This document shows positions 36,784-44,968 of a stretch of DNA of 64,000 bases, one piece after another; position 1 is the first letter of the stretch; every line of letters begins with the position of its first letter. The notes under the pieces are model-generated. The model worked only from the letters and a program-made list of their open reading frames with translations, made no database searches and was not told the DNA's origin. This DNA is from Palleronia salina (lineage in GTDB: Bacteria; Pseudomonadota; Alphaproteobacteria; Rhodobacterales; Rhodobacteraceae), in the NCBI RefSeq assembly GCF_900141995.1, contig NZ_FQZA01000002.1, positions 379,501 through 443,500 on the forward strand, given 5' to 3'. Both the position numbers and the translations under genes were made by a program.

Positions 36784-37800
36784 GTGGCCCAACGCGGCTT
36801 GCTGCACAGGATCGCGATCAGGGCCGAGGCGTGGGTGGACCGGGTGCGACCGCGGCGGCGGCCCGAGGCCCCGGTGCTGGACGCCTATCGCGGATACGCC
36901 GTGCCGGGGGGCGTGGTCCTGCGCGGCCGCGTGCTGGGCAGCCTGCGCCGCACGACCCCCGACCCGGAGCAGAGCCGCTGGCAGAACGCGCGCGAGATGA
37001 TCTCGCTGTTCCTGAGCGACGAGGTGGCCGACGTCACCGTCCTGGCGCCCGATCACGGCGTGGCGGTCCAAAGCGACGAGGAAGGCTATGTCACGCTGGA
37101 GGTGCCGGTCACCGGCGCGCCGCCCGGCTGGTACGACGTGCCCCTGGAAATCGAGGGCCAGCCTGACAGCCGCAAGATGTTCCGCGCGATGATCCCGTCG
37201 CCGCAGGCGCGGCTGGGCGTGATCTCGGACATCGACGACACGATGATGCAGACCGGGGCCTATTCGCTAATGCGCAACCTGTGGACCACCTTCACCGGCT
37301 CGGCCGAGACGCGGCGGATCTTTCCCGATGCCATCGTGCTGATGGACTGGCTGACCAACCACGGGCGTAACCCGGTTTTCTACGTCAGCTCCAGCCCCTG
37401 GAACCTGCATGCCTTCCTGGAACGGGTGTTTGACCGAGCGGGGCTCGCCACCGGCCCGATGTTCCTGCGCGACCTCGGGATCAGCGAGACGCAGTTCATC
37501 TCGGGTACCCATGGCGACCACAAGGGCAGCGCCATCGACCGGATCATGGCGGCGAACCCGGGCCTGGATTTCGTGCTGCTTGGCGACACCGGCCAGCACG
37601 ACGCCGAGGTCTACCTTGAGGCCGCGCACCGCCATGGCGGGCGCGTGCGCGCCGTGGCCCTGCGCGAGCCGGGACCGGGGCCCGACGACGCCAGCCGCGC
37701 GGCGATCGCGGCGCTGAAGCGGCAGGGGGTGAAGGTTGTGCATGACCGCGACTTCAGCGCGGCGGCGGACCGGCTGTCGGCGGCCGGGCTGGCGCCCTGA
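36784..37800 (+). CDS. App1-family (DUF2183) phosphatase-like protein
   Basis: A 338-residue protein with the DUF2183/App1 catalytic domain of the HAD superfamily. The nucleophile motif is SDIDDTMMQTGAY (about residue 148), followed by FYVSSSPWNLHAFLERVF and HGDHKGSAIDRI, with DFVLLGDTGQHDAEVY as the last HAD motif. In yeast App1 is a phosphatidate phosphatase; bacterial substrates are not established. Start is GTG at 36784, five bases after GGAGGA, 13 bases behind queG. Confidence 0.85.
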   Translation: MAQRGLLHRIAIRAEAWVDRVRPRRRPEAPVLDAYRGYAVPGGVVLRGRVLGSLRRTTPDPEQSRWQNAREMISLFLSDEVADVTVLAPDHGVAVQSDEEGYVTLEVPVTGAPPGWYDVPLEIEGQPDSRKMFRAMIPSPQARLGVISDIDDTMMQTGAYSLMRNLWTTFTGSAETRRIFPDAIVLMDWLTNHGRNPVFYVSSSPWNLHAFLERVFDRAGLATGPMFLRDLGISETQFISGTHGDHKGSAIDRIMAANPGLDFVLLGDTGQHDAEVYLEAAHRHGGRVRAVALREPGPGPDDASRAAIAALKRQGVKVVHDRDFSAAADRLSAAGLAP

Positions 37801-37806
37801 GCGGGA

Positions 37807-38913
37807 TCAGTCGCTGCCGGCGCCCACGATCATCTCGGCCGCGCTGATCAGCAGGTTGTCCAGCGTGGCCCGGAATTCGTTCACCGCCTGCACGTAGACC
37901 GCCAGGGCGGGTTCCGCCGCGGGCAGGGCCAGCACGATCTGCGGGGCGAGGTAATAGAGCAGCATCGCCAGCGCCGTCAGGAACAACACGAGGCCGAAGC
38001 CCAGCCGGAAGGCCGACCTCGACCTGCGGGCCGGACCGTCATCCTCGTCGTCGAAATCGTCGTCGAAGCTGTCGGATTGCCGCCGCGACGTGGCCGTGAG
38101 GGTCGAATTGATCTGGTCGATATCCGGCAGCAAATCGCCGCGCGACGCGGCGGCGGCCCGGGCGCGGTCCTGCGTGTCGCGCGCGTCCTGGCGCCGGGCC
38201 GGGGCCGGGTCATCCATCGTGTCCGAGCTGTCGTCCCGGGTCGCGCGGTCGTCTTCGAGCGTGGCGGCGATGTCGGCAGCGACGGGGTCGTGGGGCGGCG
38301 TTTCCACGCGATCGGGCCCGGTGTCCCAATCCTCGAGAAAGGCGTCGTCCTCGTCGTCCTCGTCGTCCTCGTCGTCCACGTCCGGCGCGCCGGCGTCGGC
38401 CTGTCCGGCCGGGTCCCGGTCGTCCGCGTCTTCGGCGGTCTCCTCGTCCACCGGGAGCGTCTCGTCGGGCAGGTCCACGGGCGCCGTCGCGGCCGGTTCG
38501 CCCCAATCCGCCTCGTCGTCGTAGTCGTCCGTCGCGGCGGGGTCCGGCACAGGCGGCGGCGGGGGTGCCTCGCGGCGGCGCGCGGGCTCGGGCAGGCCCA
38601 TCTCGGTCTGCTCTTCCACGGGCTGGGCGGCGGCGCGGCGGCGTTGGGCGGCCTCGCGCTCGGCCTCCTCGCGCAGGATGGCGCGGGTGCGTTCGTCAAG
38701 CTCGCGCCGGCGGCGGCGCTGCTCGGTCCCGTCCTCGGATGACGTGTCGTCGACGGAGGGCGTGGATGCGCCGGCGGGGTCACGCGCAACACCGTCGGGG
38801 CCGGCAAACCACGTGTGCCCGCAATTCGAGCATTGCACGTCGCGGCCCTCGGAAGGGATGAGACCCGGGTCGATTTCGTACTGCGCCTCGCAATTCGGGC
38901 AGATCAGCCGCAT
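37807..38913 (-). CDS. MJ0042-type zinc-ribbon membrane protein with acidic linker
   Basis: A 368-residue protein. The N-terminal zinc ribbon has Cys5, Cys8, Cys28 and Cys31 (CPNC...CSNC). A long disordered region rich in Asp, Glu, Ala and Pro follows, including a run of Asp/Glu coded by a 9-nt tandem repeat. One transmembrane helix lies near residues 300-325 (LGFGLVLFLTALAMLLYYLAP region), leaving a short periplasmic tail. It is divergent from ftsEX, a conserved place in Rhodobacteraceae, suggesting a link to division or envelope control. Confidence 0.82.
   Translation of the reverse strand: MRLICPNCEAQYEIDPGLIPSEGRDVQCSNCGHTWFAGPDGVARDPAGASTPSVDDTSSEDGTEQRRRRRELDERTRAILREEAEREAAQRRRAAAQPVEEQTEMGLPEPARRREAPPPPPVPDPAATDDYDDEADWGEPAATAPVDLPDETLPVDEETAEDADDRDPAGQADAGAPDVDDEDDEDDEDDAFLEDWDTGPDRVETPPHDPVAADIAATLEDDRATRDDSSDTMDDPAPARRQDARDTQDRARAAAASRGDLLPDIDQINSTLTATSRRQSDSFDDDFDDEDDGPARRSRSAFRLGFGLVLFLTALAMLLYYLAPQIVLALPAAEPALAVYVQAVNEFRATLDNLLISAAEMIVGAGSD
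38343..38378. repeat. Tandem 9-nt repeat inside the zinc-ribbon gene
   Basis: About four copies of TCGTCCTCG in tandem encode the DDEDDEDDEDD run of the linker on the minus strand. Copy number can change by slippage in steps of three residues without a frameshift. Confidence 0.7.
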
Positions 38914-38992
38914 CACGTTTCCCTTTGTCGCGGCGCCATTTTCGACTTCCGCTTGCCTGTACTGAATTGTTAGCTGTGCGTCAGAGCATTTC

Positions 38993-39038
38993 AAACCCCT
39001 GACGCCGTGTCCGGGGGTTTCACGCCACACTGTGTGGC
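38993..39038 (+). promoter_or_regulatory. Two inverted repeats in the ftsE leader
   Basis: AAACCCC / GGGGTTT (38993-38999 and 39014-39020, 14-base loop) is followed at 39024-39038 by the palindrome GCCACACTGTGTGGC. They sit directly before ftsE in the 137-bp divergent gap. The second could be an operator or an RNA hairpin close to the start codon. Confidence 0.4.
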
Positions 39039-39050
39039 ACAGCTGCCGGG

Positions 39051-39740
39051 ATGGGGACCGTTTTGATCGAGCTTTCGGGCGTGAGCTATGGCTATGACGG
39101 GCGGCCATTGATCCAGGACCTGGACCTGGCATTGGCGCCGGGGTCGTTCCATTTCCTGACCGGGCCGTCCGGCGCCGGGAAAACCACGCTGTTGAAATTG
39201 TGCTACCTGGAATTGGCGCCGGTCCAGGGACGGATCTCGGCCTTCGGCAAACCCGCGGAGCAGCTGGGCCGGGACGGGATCGCGCAGCTGCGCCGCCGCG
39301 TGGGCGTGGTGCACCAGGATTGCCGGTTCCTTGACCACCTTCCGCTGCTCGACAACATCGCGCTGCCGCTGGCGGCCTCGGGCCAGCCGATCGAGGCACA
39401 CGCCGCCGATATCTCGGCGCTGCTGGAATGGGTGGGGCTGGACGGGCGGGCCGATGCCCTGCCGCCACAGTTGTCGGGGGGCGAGCGGCAGCGCGCCGCG
39501 CTGGCCCGCGCGCTGATCCTGTCGCCCGACGTGATCCTGGCCGACGAGCCCACGGGCAATGTCGACTGGGAGATGTCTTTGCGGCTTCTGTCGCTGCTGG
39601 TCGAGCTGAACCGCATGGGTAAGGCGGTGCTGATCGCCACCCATGACCTGAACCTTATCCGGCAGGCCAAGTCGCAGGTGCAGGCCCGTGTGCTGCGCCT
39701 GCGGGCCGGACGGCTGGACGTGGCGGGGGCGGACCTGTGA
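39051..39740 (+). CDS. ftsE: Cell-division ABC ATPase FtsE
   Basis: A 229-residue ABC ATPase that with FtsX controls septal peptidoglycan hydrolases. Walker A is GPSGAGKTT (38-46), the signature is LSGGERQRAALARAL and Walker B is VILADEPTGN. The Gln of the Q-loop is in VVHQDCRFLDHLP. The start is uncertain: ATG at 39051 has no good ribosome binding site, while TTG at 39063 follows GGGGA by five bases and would give the usual MIEL N-terminus. It overlaps ftsX (GTGA). Confidence 0.92.
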   Translation: MGTVLIELSGVSYGYDGRPLIQDLDLALAPGSFHFLTGPSGAGKTTLLKLCYLELAPVQGRISAFGKPAEQLGRDGIAQLRRRVGVVHQDCRFLDHLPLLDNIALPLAASGQPIEAHAADISALLEWVGLDGRADALPPQLSGGERQRAALARALILSPDVILADEPTGNVDWEMSLRLLSLLVELNRMGKAVLIATHDLNLIRQAKSQVQARVLRLRAGRLDVAGADL

Positions 39741-40639
39741 GCCGGATGGTGCCGATCCTGGGGCTGCTGCGGGGCGACACCTCGGCCGACCGGGTGGTGC
39801 CGCCCACGGGCTTCACCGCGCGGCTGACCGTGTTCACCGCGGCGGCCATGGCCTTCCTCGCGGTCTTCGCGCTGGCGCTGTCGCTGGCCACCGCGCGGCT
39901 GGCCGACCGCTGGGGCACCGCGCTGGCGCAGGGGGCGACGATCCGCATCTCGGCCCCCGCCGAGCAGCGCGCCGCGCAGACCGAGGCGGTGCTGCGGATC
40001 CTGCGCGAGACCCCGGGCGTCGCGTCGGCCCGCGCGCTGGGCGAGGACGAGCAGCGCGCGCTGCTGGCGCCGTGGTTCGGCCCCGACCTGCCGGTCGAGA
40101 CCCTGCCGATCCCGCAACTGGTCGAGGTGGTCGAGGACGGCCGCGGCTTCGACGCGCAGGGGGTGCGCCTGCGGCTGAGGGCCGAGGCGCCCGGCGCCGT
40201 GCTGGACGACCACAGCAGGTGGCGGCGTCCGCTGGTGCGCGCGGCGGATCGGCTGAACCTGCTGGGGCTGGGCGCACTGACGCTGATCGTGCTGACCATG
40301 GCCGCGATGATCACGCTGGCCGCCGGTGCCGCGCTGGCCGCCAACCGGCAGGTGATGGCGGTGCTGCGGCTGGTGGGCGCGCGCGACACCTACATCGCGC
40401 GGGCCTTCGTGCGCCGGTTCACCCTGCGCGCGGGGCTTGGCGCCGCGGTGGGCACGGCCCTGTCCATGGGCGCCGTGGCCGCGCTGCCGCGGATGGACGC
40501 CGCCGGCAGCTTCCTGACCGGGCTGGGCTTCACCGGGGCGGGCTGGTTGCTGCCCTTGCTGATCCCGCCGCTTGCTGCTTTGATCGCGTTCTGGGCCACG
40601 CGATACGCCGCGATGAAAGCGTTGAAGGAGATTCCATGA
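39737..40639 (+). CDS. ftsX: Cell-division permease FtsX
   Basis: A 300-residue protein with four transmembrane helices: one at about 30-52, then a periplasmic domain of about 110 residues, then three after residue 170 (LIVLTMAAMITLAAGAALAA, and a C-terminal pair). Conserved VLRLVGARDTYIARAFVRR links it to the FtsX/MacB permease family. Translation begins at GTG 39737 inside the ftsE stop. Its stop overlaps the acyltransferase ATG. Confidence 0.9.
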   Translation: MSRMVPILGLLRGDTSADRVVPPTGFTARLTVFTAAAMAFLAVFALALSLATARLADRWGTALAQGATIRISAPAEQRAAQTEAVLRILRETPGVASARALGEDEQRALLAPWFGPDLPVETLPIPQLVEVVEDGRGFDAQGVRLRLRAEAPGAVLDDHSRWRRPLVRAADRLNLLGLGALTLIVLTMAAMITLAAGAALAANRQVMAVLRLVGARDTYIARAFVRRFTLRAGLGAAVGTALSMGAVAALPRMDAAGSFLTGLGFTGAGWLLPLLIPPLAALIAFWATRYAAMKALKEIP

Positions 40640-41382
40640 ACGCGCTCCAGTTCCTGCGCTCGCTGGCGTTCAACATCTACATGTACGTCTTCATGGCGGG
40701 TCTGGGGATCGTGTTCTTCCCGTGGGCCGCGTTCTCGTCGCGGGGCGCACGCACGGCCTGCACCATCTACGCCAACCACATCGTGCGGATGGCGGCGATC
40801 ATGGTGGGCCTGAAATCCGAGGTGCGCGGCCCCGTTCCGCAGGGCGAGGTCATGGTCGCGGCCAAGCATCAGTCGTTCCTGGATATCCTGATCATCTTTG
40901 CCGCGCTGCCCCGTCCCAAGTTCATCATGAAGGCCGAGCTGATGTATGCCCCCGTGCTGGGTCAGTACGCTTATCGGCTCGGCTGTGTGCCGGTGAACCG
41001 GGGCAAGCGGGGCAAGGCCGTCGCCAAGATGCTGGAGGACGTGCAGCGCGGGCGGCGCGAGCCGGGGCAGCTTTGCATCTATCCGCAGGGCACCCGCGTG
41101 GCGCCCGGCGTTCCGGCCCCCTACAAGATCGGGACCCACGTCCTTTACGAACAGCTGGGACAGGACTGCGTGCCCGTGGCGACCAATGTGGGCGTGTTCT
41201 GGCCCAAGCGCGGCGTCATGCGCCGCCCGGGCACCTGCGTGGTCGAATTCCTCGAGCCGATCCAGCCGGGGCTGGGCCGCCGCGAGTTCATGAAGCAGCT
41301 GGAAGACTCGATCGAAGGGGCCTCGAACCGCCTGAACGACGAGGCGGGGTTCGTCCCGCCGGCGGCCCGCACGGCGGACTGA
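40636..41382 (+). CDS. plsC: 1-acyl-sn-glycerol-3-phosphate acyltransferase (PlsC type)
   Basis: A 248-residue membrane-bound lysophospholipid acyltransferase adding the second acyl chain to phosphatidic acid. Catalytic HX4D is HQSFLD (about 78-83); the glycerol-phosphate block is VPVNRGKRGKAV and the third motif is CIYPQGTRVAPG. An N-terminal hydrophobic helix anchors it. It is coupled to ftsX by ATGA, giving the ftsE-ftsX-plsC operon. Confidence 0.9.
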   Translation: MNALQFLRSLAFNIYMYVFMAGLGIVFFPWAAFSSRGARTACTIYANHIVRMAAIMVGLKSEVRGPVPQGEVMVAAKHQSFLDILIIFAALPRPKFIMKAELMYAPVLGQYAYRLGCVPVNRGKRGKAVAKMLEDVQRGRREPGQLCIYPQGTRVAPGVPAPYKIGTHVLYEQLGQDCVPVATNVGVFWPKRGVMRRPGTCVVEFLEPIQPGLGRREFMKQLEDSIEGASNRLNDEAGFVPPAARTAD

Positions 41383-41395
41383 GCCCCGGCGGGAT

Positions 41396-41407
41396 TTGGT
41401 ATACCAA
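41396..41407. promoter_or_regulatory. GntR-type operator O1 before the 2-hydroxyacid dehydrogenase
   Basis: Perfect 12-bp palindrome TTGGTATACCAA, 49 bases before the dehydrogenase ATG. It shares the TGGTATACCA core with four other sites in the island. Confidence 0.75.
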
Positions 41408-41456
41408 GGCGGCGCGTTCGCTGTTAGCGTCCCGGCAATCGCATCAGGAGGACGCC

Positions 41457-42398
41457 ATGACCGCCAAGACGCTTGCCATCGGCAACTACAACGACACCGA
41501 CGCCGCCGCGCTGGAGCATGACCTGAACGCTCAGCGCGTGTCCAACCTGGACGAGGCGCTGGCGCTGGACGACGCCGCGCGCGAGGCCGTGACCGCCATC
41601 GCCTACATGGGCCACGCGGCGTTCGGCGGCGACGCCATGGACGCGTTCCCGAACCTTTGCCTGATCGCGAATTTCGGCGTGGGCTACGACGCCATCGACG
41701 TGGACGCGGCGAGCGCCCGGGACATCGCGCTGACCAACACGCCGGACGTGCTGAACGACGACGTGGCCGACCTGGCCGTGGCCATGCTGCTGATGCAGGG
41801 ACGGCGGATGCGGCAGGGCGACGAACTGGTCCGCTCGGGCCGCTGGGCCGACGGCGAAAGCTTTCCGCTGAACCGCAAGATGAGCGGCGCGAAGGTGGGT
41901 ATCCTCGGGCTGGGCCGGATCGGGCACGACATCGCCAGCCGCCTGGCCGCGTTCAAGATGGACCTGCATTACTGGTCGCGCTCGGAAAAGGACACGCCCG
42001 GCTGGACCTACCACGGCGATCCCATGGACCTGGCCCGCGCGGTGGACGTGCTGGTCATCGCGCTGGTGGGCGGCCCCGAGACCGAGAACATGGTGAATGC
42101 CGCCATGCTGGACGCGCTGGGCAAGGACGGCGTGGTCATCAACATCTCGCGCGGGACGACCGTGGACGAGGGCGCGCTGCTGGACGCGCTCGAGGCCGGA
42201 CGCATCGCCGGGGCCGGGCTGGACGTGTTCGTGGGCGAGCCGAAGGTCGATCCGCGCTTCTACAAGCTGGACCAGGTGGTGCTGCAGCCGCACCAGGGCT
42301 CCGGCACCGTCGCGACGCGGGCCGCCATGGGTCAGCTGCAGCGTGACAACGTGGCCGCCTTCCACGATGGCAAGCCGCTGCTGACCCGCGTGAACTAG
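41457..42398 (+). CDS. D-isomer-specific 2-hydroxyacid dehydrogenase, glyoxylate/hydroxypyruvate reductase-like
   Basis: A 313-residue NAD(P)-dependent dehydrogenase reducing 2-oxoacids. The Rossmann motif is GILGLGRIGHDIA (about 149-161); the catalytic Arg is in NISRGTTVDEGAL, Glu in VFVGEPKVDP and His in LQPHQGSGT. The overall pattern is nearest to hydroxypyruvate/glyoxylate reductases. GGAGGA precedes the ATG at 41457. The palindromic operator O1 upstream makes it an outlying member of the sugar-acid regulon. Confidence 0.87.
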   Translation: MTAKTLAIGNYNDTDAAALEHDLNAQRVSNLDEALALDDAAREAVTAIAYMGHAAFGGDAMDAFPNLCLIANFGVGYDAIDVDAASARDIALTNTPDVLNDDVADLAVAMLLMQGRRMRQGDELVRSGRWADGESFPLNRKMSGAKVGILGLGRIGHDIASRLAAFKMDLHYWSRSEKDTPGWTYHGDPMDLARAVDVLVIALVGGPETENMVNAAMLDALGKDGVVINISRGTTVDEGALLDALEAGRIAGAGLDVFVGEPKVDPRFYKLDQVVLQPHQGSGTVATRAAMGQLQRDNVAAFHDGKPLLTRVN

Positions 42399-43333
42399 CG
42401 CGTGGCGGGCGAGGGCGGCGGGGGGCCCCGCCGTTCCCGTTCACGGTGCCAGATATAGACGCCGGCCGCGATGATGATGAGGCCGCCCAGCAGCGTCCAG
42501 ACGGTGGGCCAGGTGCCGAACACCAGGATCGAGGCGATGGCCGCCAGCACGATCTGGATGTAGATCATCGGCGCGAGGATCGACGCATCCGCCAGCCGGT
42601 GCGCGTAGGTCGCGAAGATATGGCTGGTGCCGCCGAAGATCCCGACGAGGCACAGCACCACGTAGCCGCCGACGCTGTCGGGCCAGACCCAGACCGACCA
42701 GGCGAAGGGCAGCAGGACCAGCGTGGCGAGTCCCGAAGCCCAGACCTGCGAGGTCGCGTTGCTTTCGATCCCCGCCAGCATCCGCGTCATGATGAAGTAG
42801 AGCGACGCCAGCGTCATCGCGAGCAGGTTCAGCAGCATCGCCGGGTGGAACTCGGCCCCCCAGGGCTGCATCACGACCAGCACGCCCAGGAAGCCCACGC
42901 AGACGGCCACCAGCCGGTGGATGCCCACCCGTTCGCCCAGGATCGGGATGGCGAGCAGCGTCACCGCGATGGGCCCCGAGAACATGATCGTCGTCGTCAC
43001 CGTCAGCGGCAGGTATTGCAACGCGGTGAAGTTGCATACGGTGCTGCCCATCAGGAACAGCGACCGCAGCGCCTGCCGCTTCGGCGCGTTCGACCGGATG
43101 GCGTCGCCCCCCTCGCGCGGGAGGAACATCACCAGCGCCTGCAGGAAATGCACCGCGTAACGCGCGAACACGACCTGGATCGCCGGCAGCCCCGCCAGCA
43201 CCAGCCACTTGGCCGAGGTATCGATGCAGGTGAAGCCCAGCACGGCCAGGGCCATCATCCCGACGCCCAGGCCCAGCCGGTCTTCTCGGGCCGCCACCTC
43301 GTGATGAAGTGGCGGCTGATGAACGCTTGGCAT
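42395..43333 (-). CDS. EamA/DMT-family permease, last gene of the TRAP operon
   Basis: A 312-residue permease of about ten helices in two EamA repeats. Visible pieces are GFTCIDTSAKWLVLAGLP in the first helix pair, MFSGPIAVTLLAIPILGERVG at the end of the first repeat and HIFATYAHRLADASILAPM in the second. The ATG overlaps the SDR stop (TGATG). Cotranscription with the catabolic genes suggests export or uptake of a pathway compound, but the substrate is unknown. It converges on the 2-hydroxyacid dehydrogenase with a 4-base overlap. Confidence 0.85.
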   Translation of the reverse strand: MPSVHQPPLHHEVAAREDRLGLGVGMMALAVLGFTCIDTSAKWLVLAGLPAIQVVFARYAVHFLQALVMFLPREGGDAIRSNAPKRQALRSLFLMGSTVCNFTALQYLPLTVTTTIMFSGPIAVTLLAIPILGERVGIHRLVAVCVGFLGVLVVMQPWGAEFHPAMLLNLLAMTLASLYFIMTRMLAGIESNATSQVWASGLATLVLLPFAWSVWVWPDSVGGYVVLCLVGIFGGTSHIFATYAHRLADASILAPMIYIQIVLAAIASILVFGTWPTVWTLLGGLIIIAAGVYIWHRERERRGPPPPSPATR

Positions 43334-44058
43334 CAGCCCACCGACCACCCGCCGTCGATGACATGCGCGTGCCCGGTGGTGAAGGCGCTCTCGTCCGAGC
43401 CCAGGTAGATCGCCAGCTTGGCGATTTCCTCGGGCGTGCCGACGCGGCCCATGGGCTGGCGGGCGATGAACTGCTTCTTCGCGGCCTCGTAGTCGCCGCT
43501 GTCCTCCCACCGCTGGTGCAGCGACGGGCTGTCCACGGTGCCGGGACAGATGCAGTTGCAGCGCACGCCGGTGGTCACGTAGTCCAGCGCGACCGACTTG
43601 GTCATGGCGATGACCGCCGCCTTGGTCGCCGCGTAGACGAAGCGGTTCGGCGCCGCGATGATCGAGCTGGCCACGGACGAGACGTTGATGATCGAGCCGC
43701 CGCCGCGTTCCACCATGCCCGGCAGCGCGACCTGCATCCCGTGAAACTGCGTGCGGCAGTTCAGGTCGAACGCGAAGCCCCACTGCTCGTCCGTGCAATC
43801 GGCGATGGTGCCGTTATGCACGAAGCCCGCGCAGTTCACGAGGATGTCGGGCTTGGCGTCGGTGATCGCCTTTTGCAGCGCATCCTTGTCGGTGGCGTCC
43901 AGCGCGAAGCTTTCGGCCGCCTTGATGTCCGACAGCAGGTCACCCTTCAGGTCGGTGGCCACCACGTGCGCACCCTCGGCGGTCATCGCCTCGGCCACGG
44001 CGCGGCCGATGCCTTGCCCGGCCGCCGTGATGAAGGCGCGTTTTCCGTTCAGTCTCAT
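43333..44058 (-). CDS. Classical SDR dehydrogenase, 2-keto-3-deoxy-L-fuconate dehydrogenase-like
   Basis: A 241-residue short-chain dehydrogenase. TAAGQGIGRAVAEAM near residue 12 is the cofactor loop and ATDLKGD favours NAD. The catalytic set is Ser in NVSSVASS and Tyr-x3-Lys in RFVYAATKAAV. The start MRLNGKRAFITAAGQGIG and the lack of an N-terminal extension resemble DHRS6/2-keto-3-deoxy-L-fuconate dehydrogenases, so oxidation of a 3-deoxy-2-ketoacid is a fair guess. One base separates it from the upstream dehydrogenase. Confidence 0.85.
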   Translation of the reverse strand: MRLNGKRAFITAAGQGIGRAVAEAMTAEGAHVVATDLKGDLLSDIKAAESFALDATDKDALQKAITDAKPDILVNCAGFVHNGTIADCTDEQWGFAFDLNCRTQFHGMQVALPGMVERGGGSIINVSSVASSIIAAPNRFVYAATKAAVIAMTKSVALDYVTTGVRCNCICPGTVDSPSLHQRWEDSGDYEAAKKQFIARQPMGRVGTPEEIAKLAIYLGSDESAFTTGHAHVIDGGWSVG

Positions 44059-44059
44059 G

Positions 44060-44947
44060 TTACTTGCTTTCCAGGTTCTTGGTCATCCAGTCCACCATCT
44101 CGGGGACGTTCAAATCGCCCGAGCCGCCATCGCGCGCGGCCCGAAGGGTGGCATCGGCGCAGCCGGCCATGCGGCTGTCGACGCCGAAATTCTCGGCCAT
44201 CTGCTTGTAGTAGCCCACGTCCTTGGCCGCGTTCGCGACCGAGAAGGCCAGGTCGATCTGCCCGTCGGTGGCATAGTTCTTGATGAAGTCCATCATGCCC
44301 GAGTGGTTCGGCCCCGCCGCCATCACGTCGTAGACCATCTGGCGCGGCACGCCGACCTTGTCCGACACGGCGAAGACCTCGGACATGGCCATGGCGGTGG
44401 TCATGGCGAAGAAGTTGTTCATCAGCTTGATCTTGTGGCCGTTGCCCAGGTCGCCCAGGTGAAAGACGTTCTCGCCCAGGTCGTCGAGCACCGGCTTCAC
44501 CTTGTCGTAGGCGTCCTTGTCGCCCGCGCACATGATGTTCAGCTTGCCGTCCACCGCGTGGGCGGGCGTGCGGCCCAGCGGCGCGTCCAGGTAGGCCGCG
44601 CCCTTCTCGGCCAGGTCGGCGCCGATCTTGGTGGTCGAGCTCGGCAGCGAGGTGCCGAAGTCGATGACCACCTGCCCGGATTTCGTGCCGGCCAGTACGC
44701 CGTCATCGCCGTAGATGCGCGATTCGACATGGTCAGACGTGCCCATGCAGAGCATCACGATGTCCGAGCCTTCGGCCAGTTCCCGGGCCGACGCGGCCTC
44801 GGTCGCGCCGCGCGAAATGGCTTCCTCGATCCCGCTGCGGTCGCGGTTGCCCAGTGCGATGACGGGATAGCCGGCCTTCTGCAGGCACTCGACCATGGCG
44901 CGGCCCATCAGCCCCAGCCCGATGAATCCGATAGTTGGCTTGCTCAT
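44060..44947 (-). CDS. Beta-hydroxyacid dehydrogenase (tartronate semialdehyde reductase/HIBADH family)
   Basis: A 295-residue NAD(P)-dependent enzyme. The fold-defining GFIGLGLMGRAMVECL motif is at residues 6-21, the substrate motif DAPLGRTPAHAVDGKLNI replaces the usual DAPVSGG, and the catalytic Lys is in GNGHKIKLMNNF. The Ser/Gly change in the substrate loop hints at an unusual substrate within the family. It lies between PhyH and SDR genes in one operon. Confidence 0.86.
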   Translation of the reverse strand: MSKPTIGFIGLGLMGRAMVECLQKAGYPVIALGNRDRSGIEEAISRGATEAASARELAEGSDIVMLCMGTSDHVESRIYGDDGVLAGTKSGQVVIDFGTSLPSSTTKIGADLAEKGAAYLDAPLGRTPAHAVDGKLNIMCAGDKDAYDKVKPVLDDLGENVFHLGDLGNGHKIKLMNNFFAMTTAMAMSEVFAVSDKVGVPRQMVYDVMAAGPNHSGMMDFIKNYATDGQIDLAFSVANAAKDVGYYKQMAENFGVDSRMAGCADATLRAARDGGSGDLNVPEMVDWMTKNLESK

Positions 44948-44968
44948 GCTTTCTTCCTTTCGTGATCG

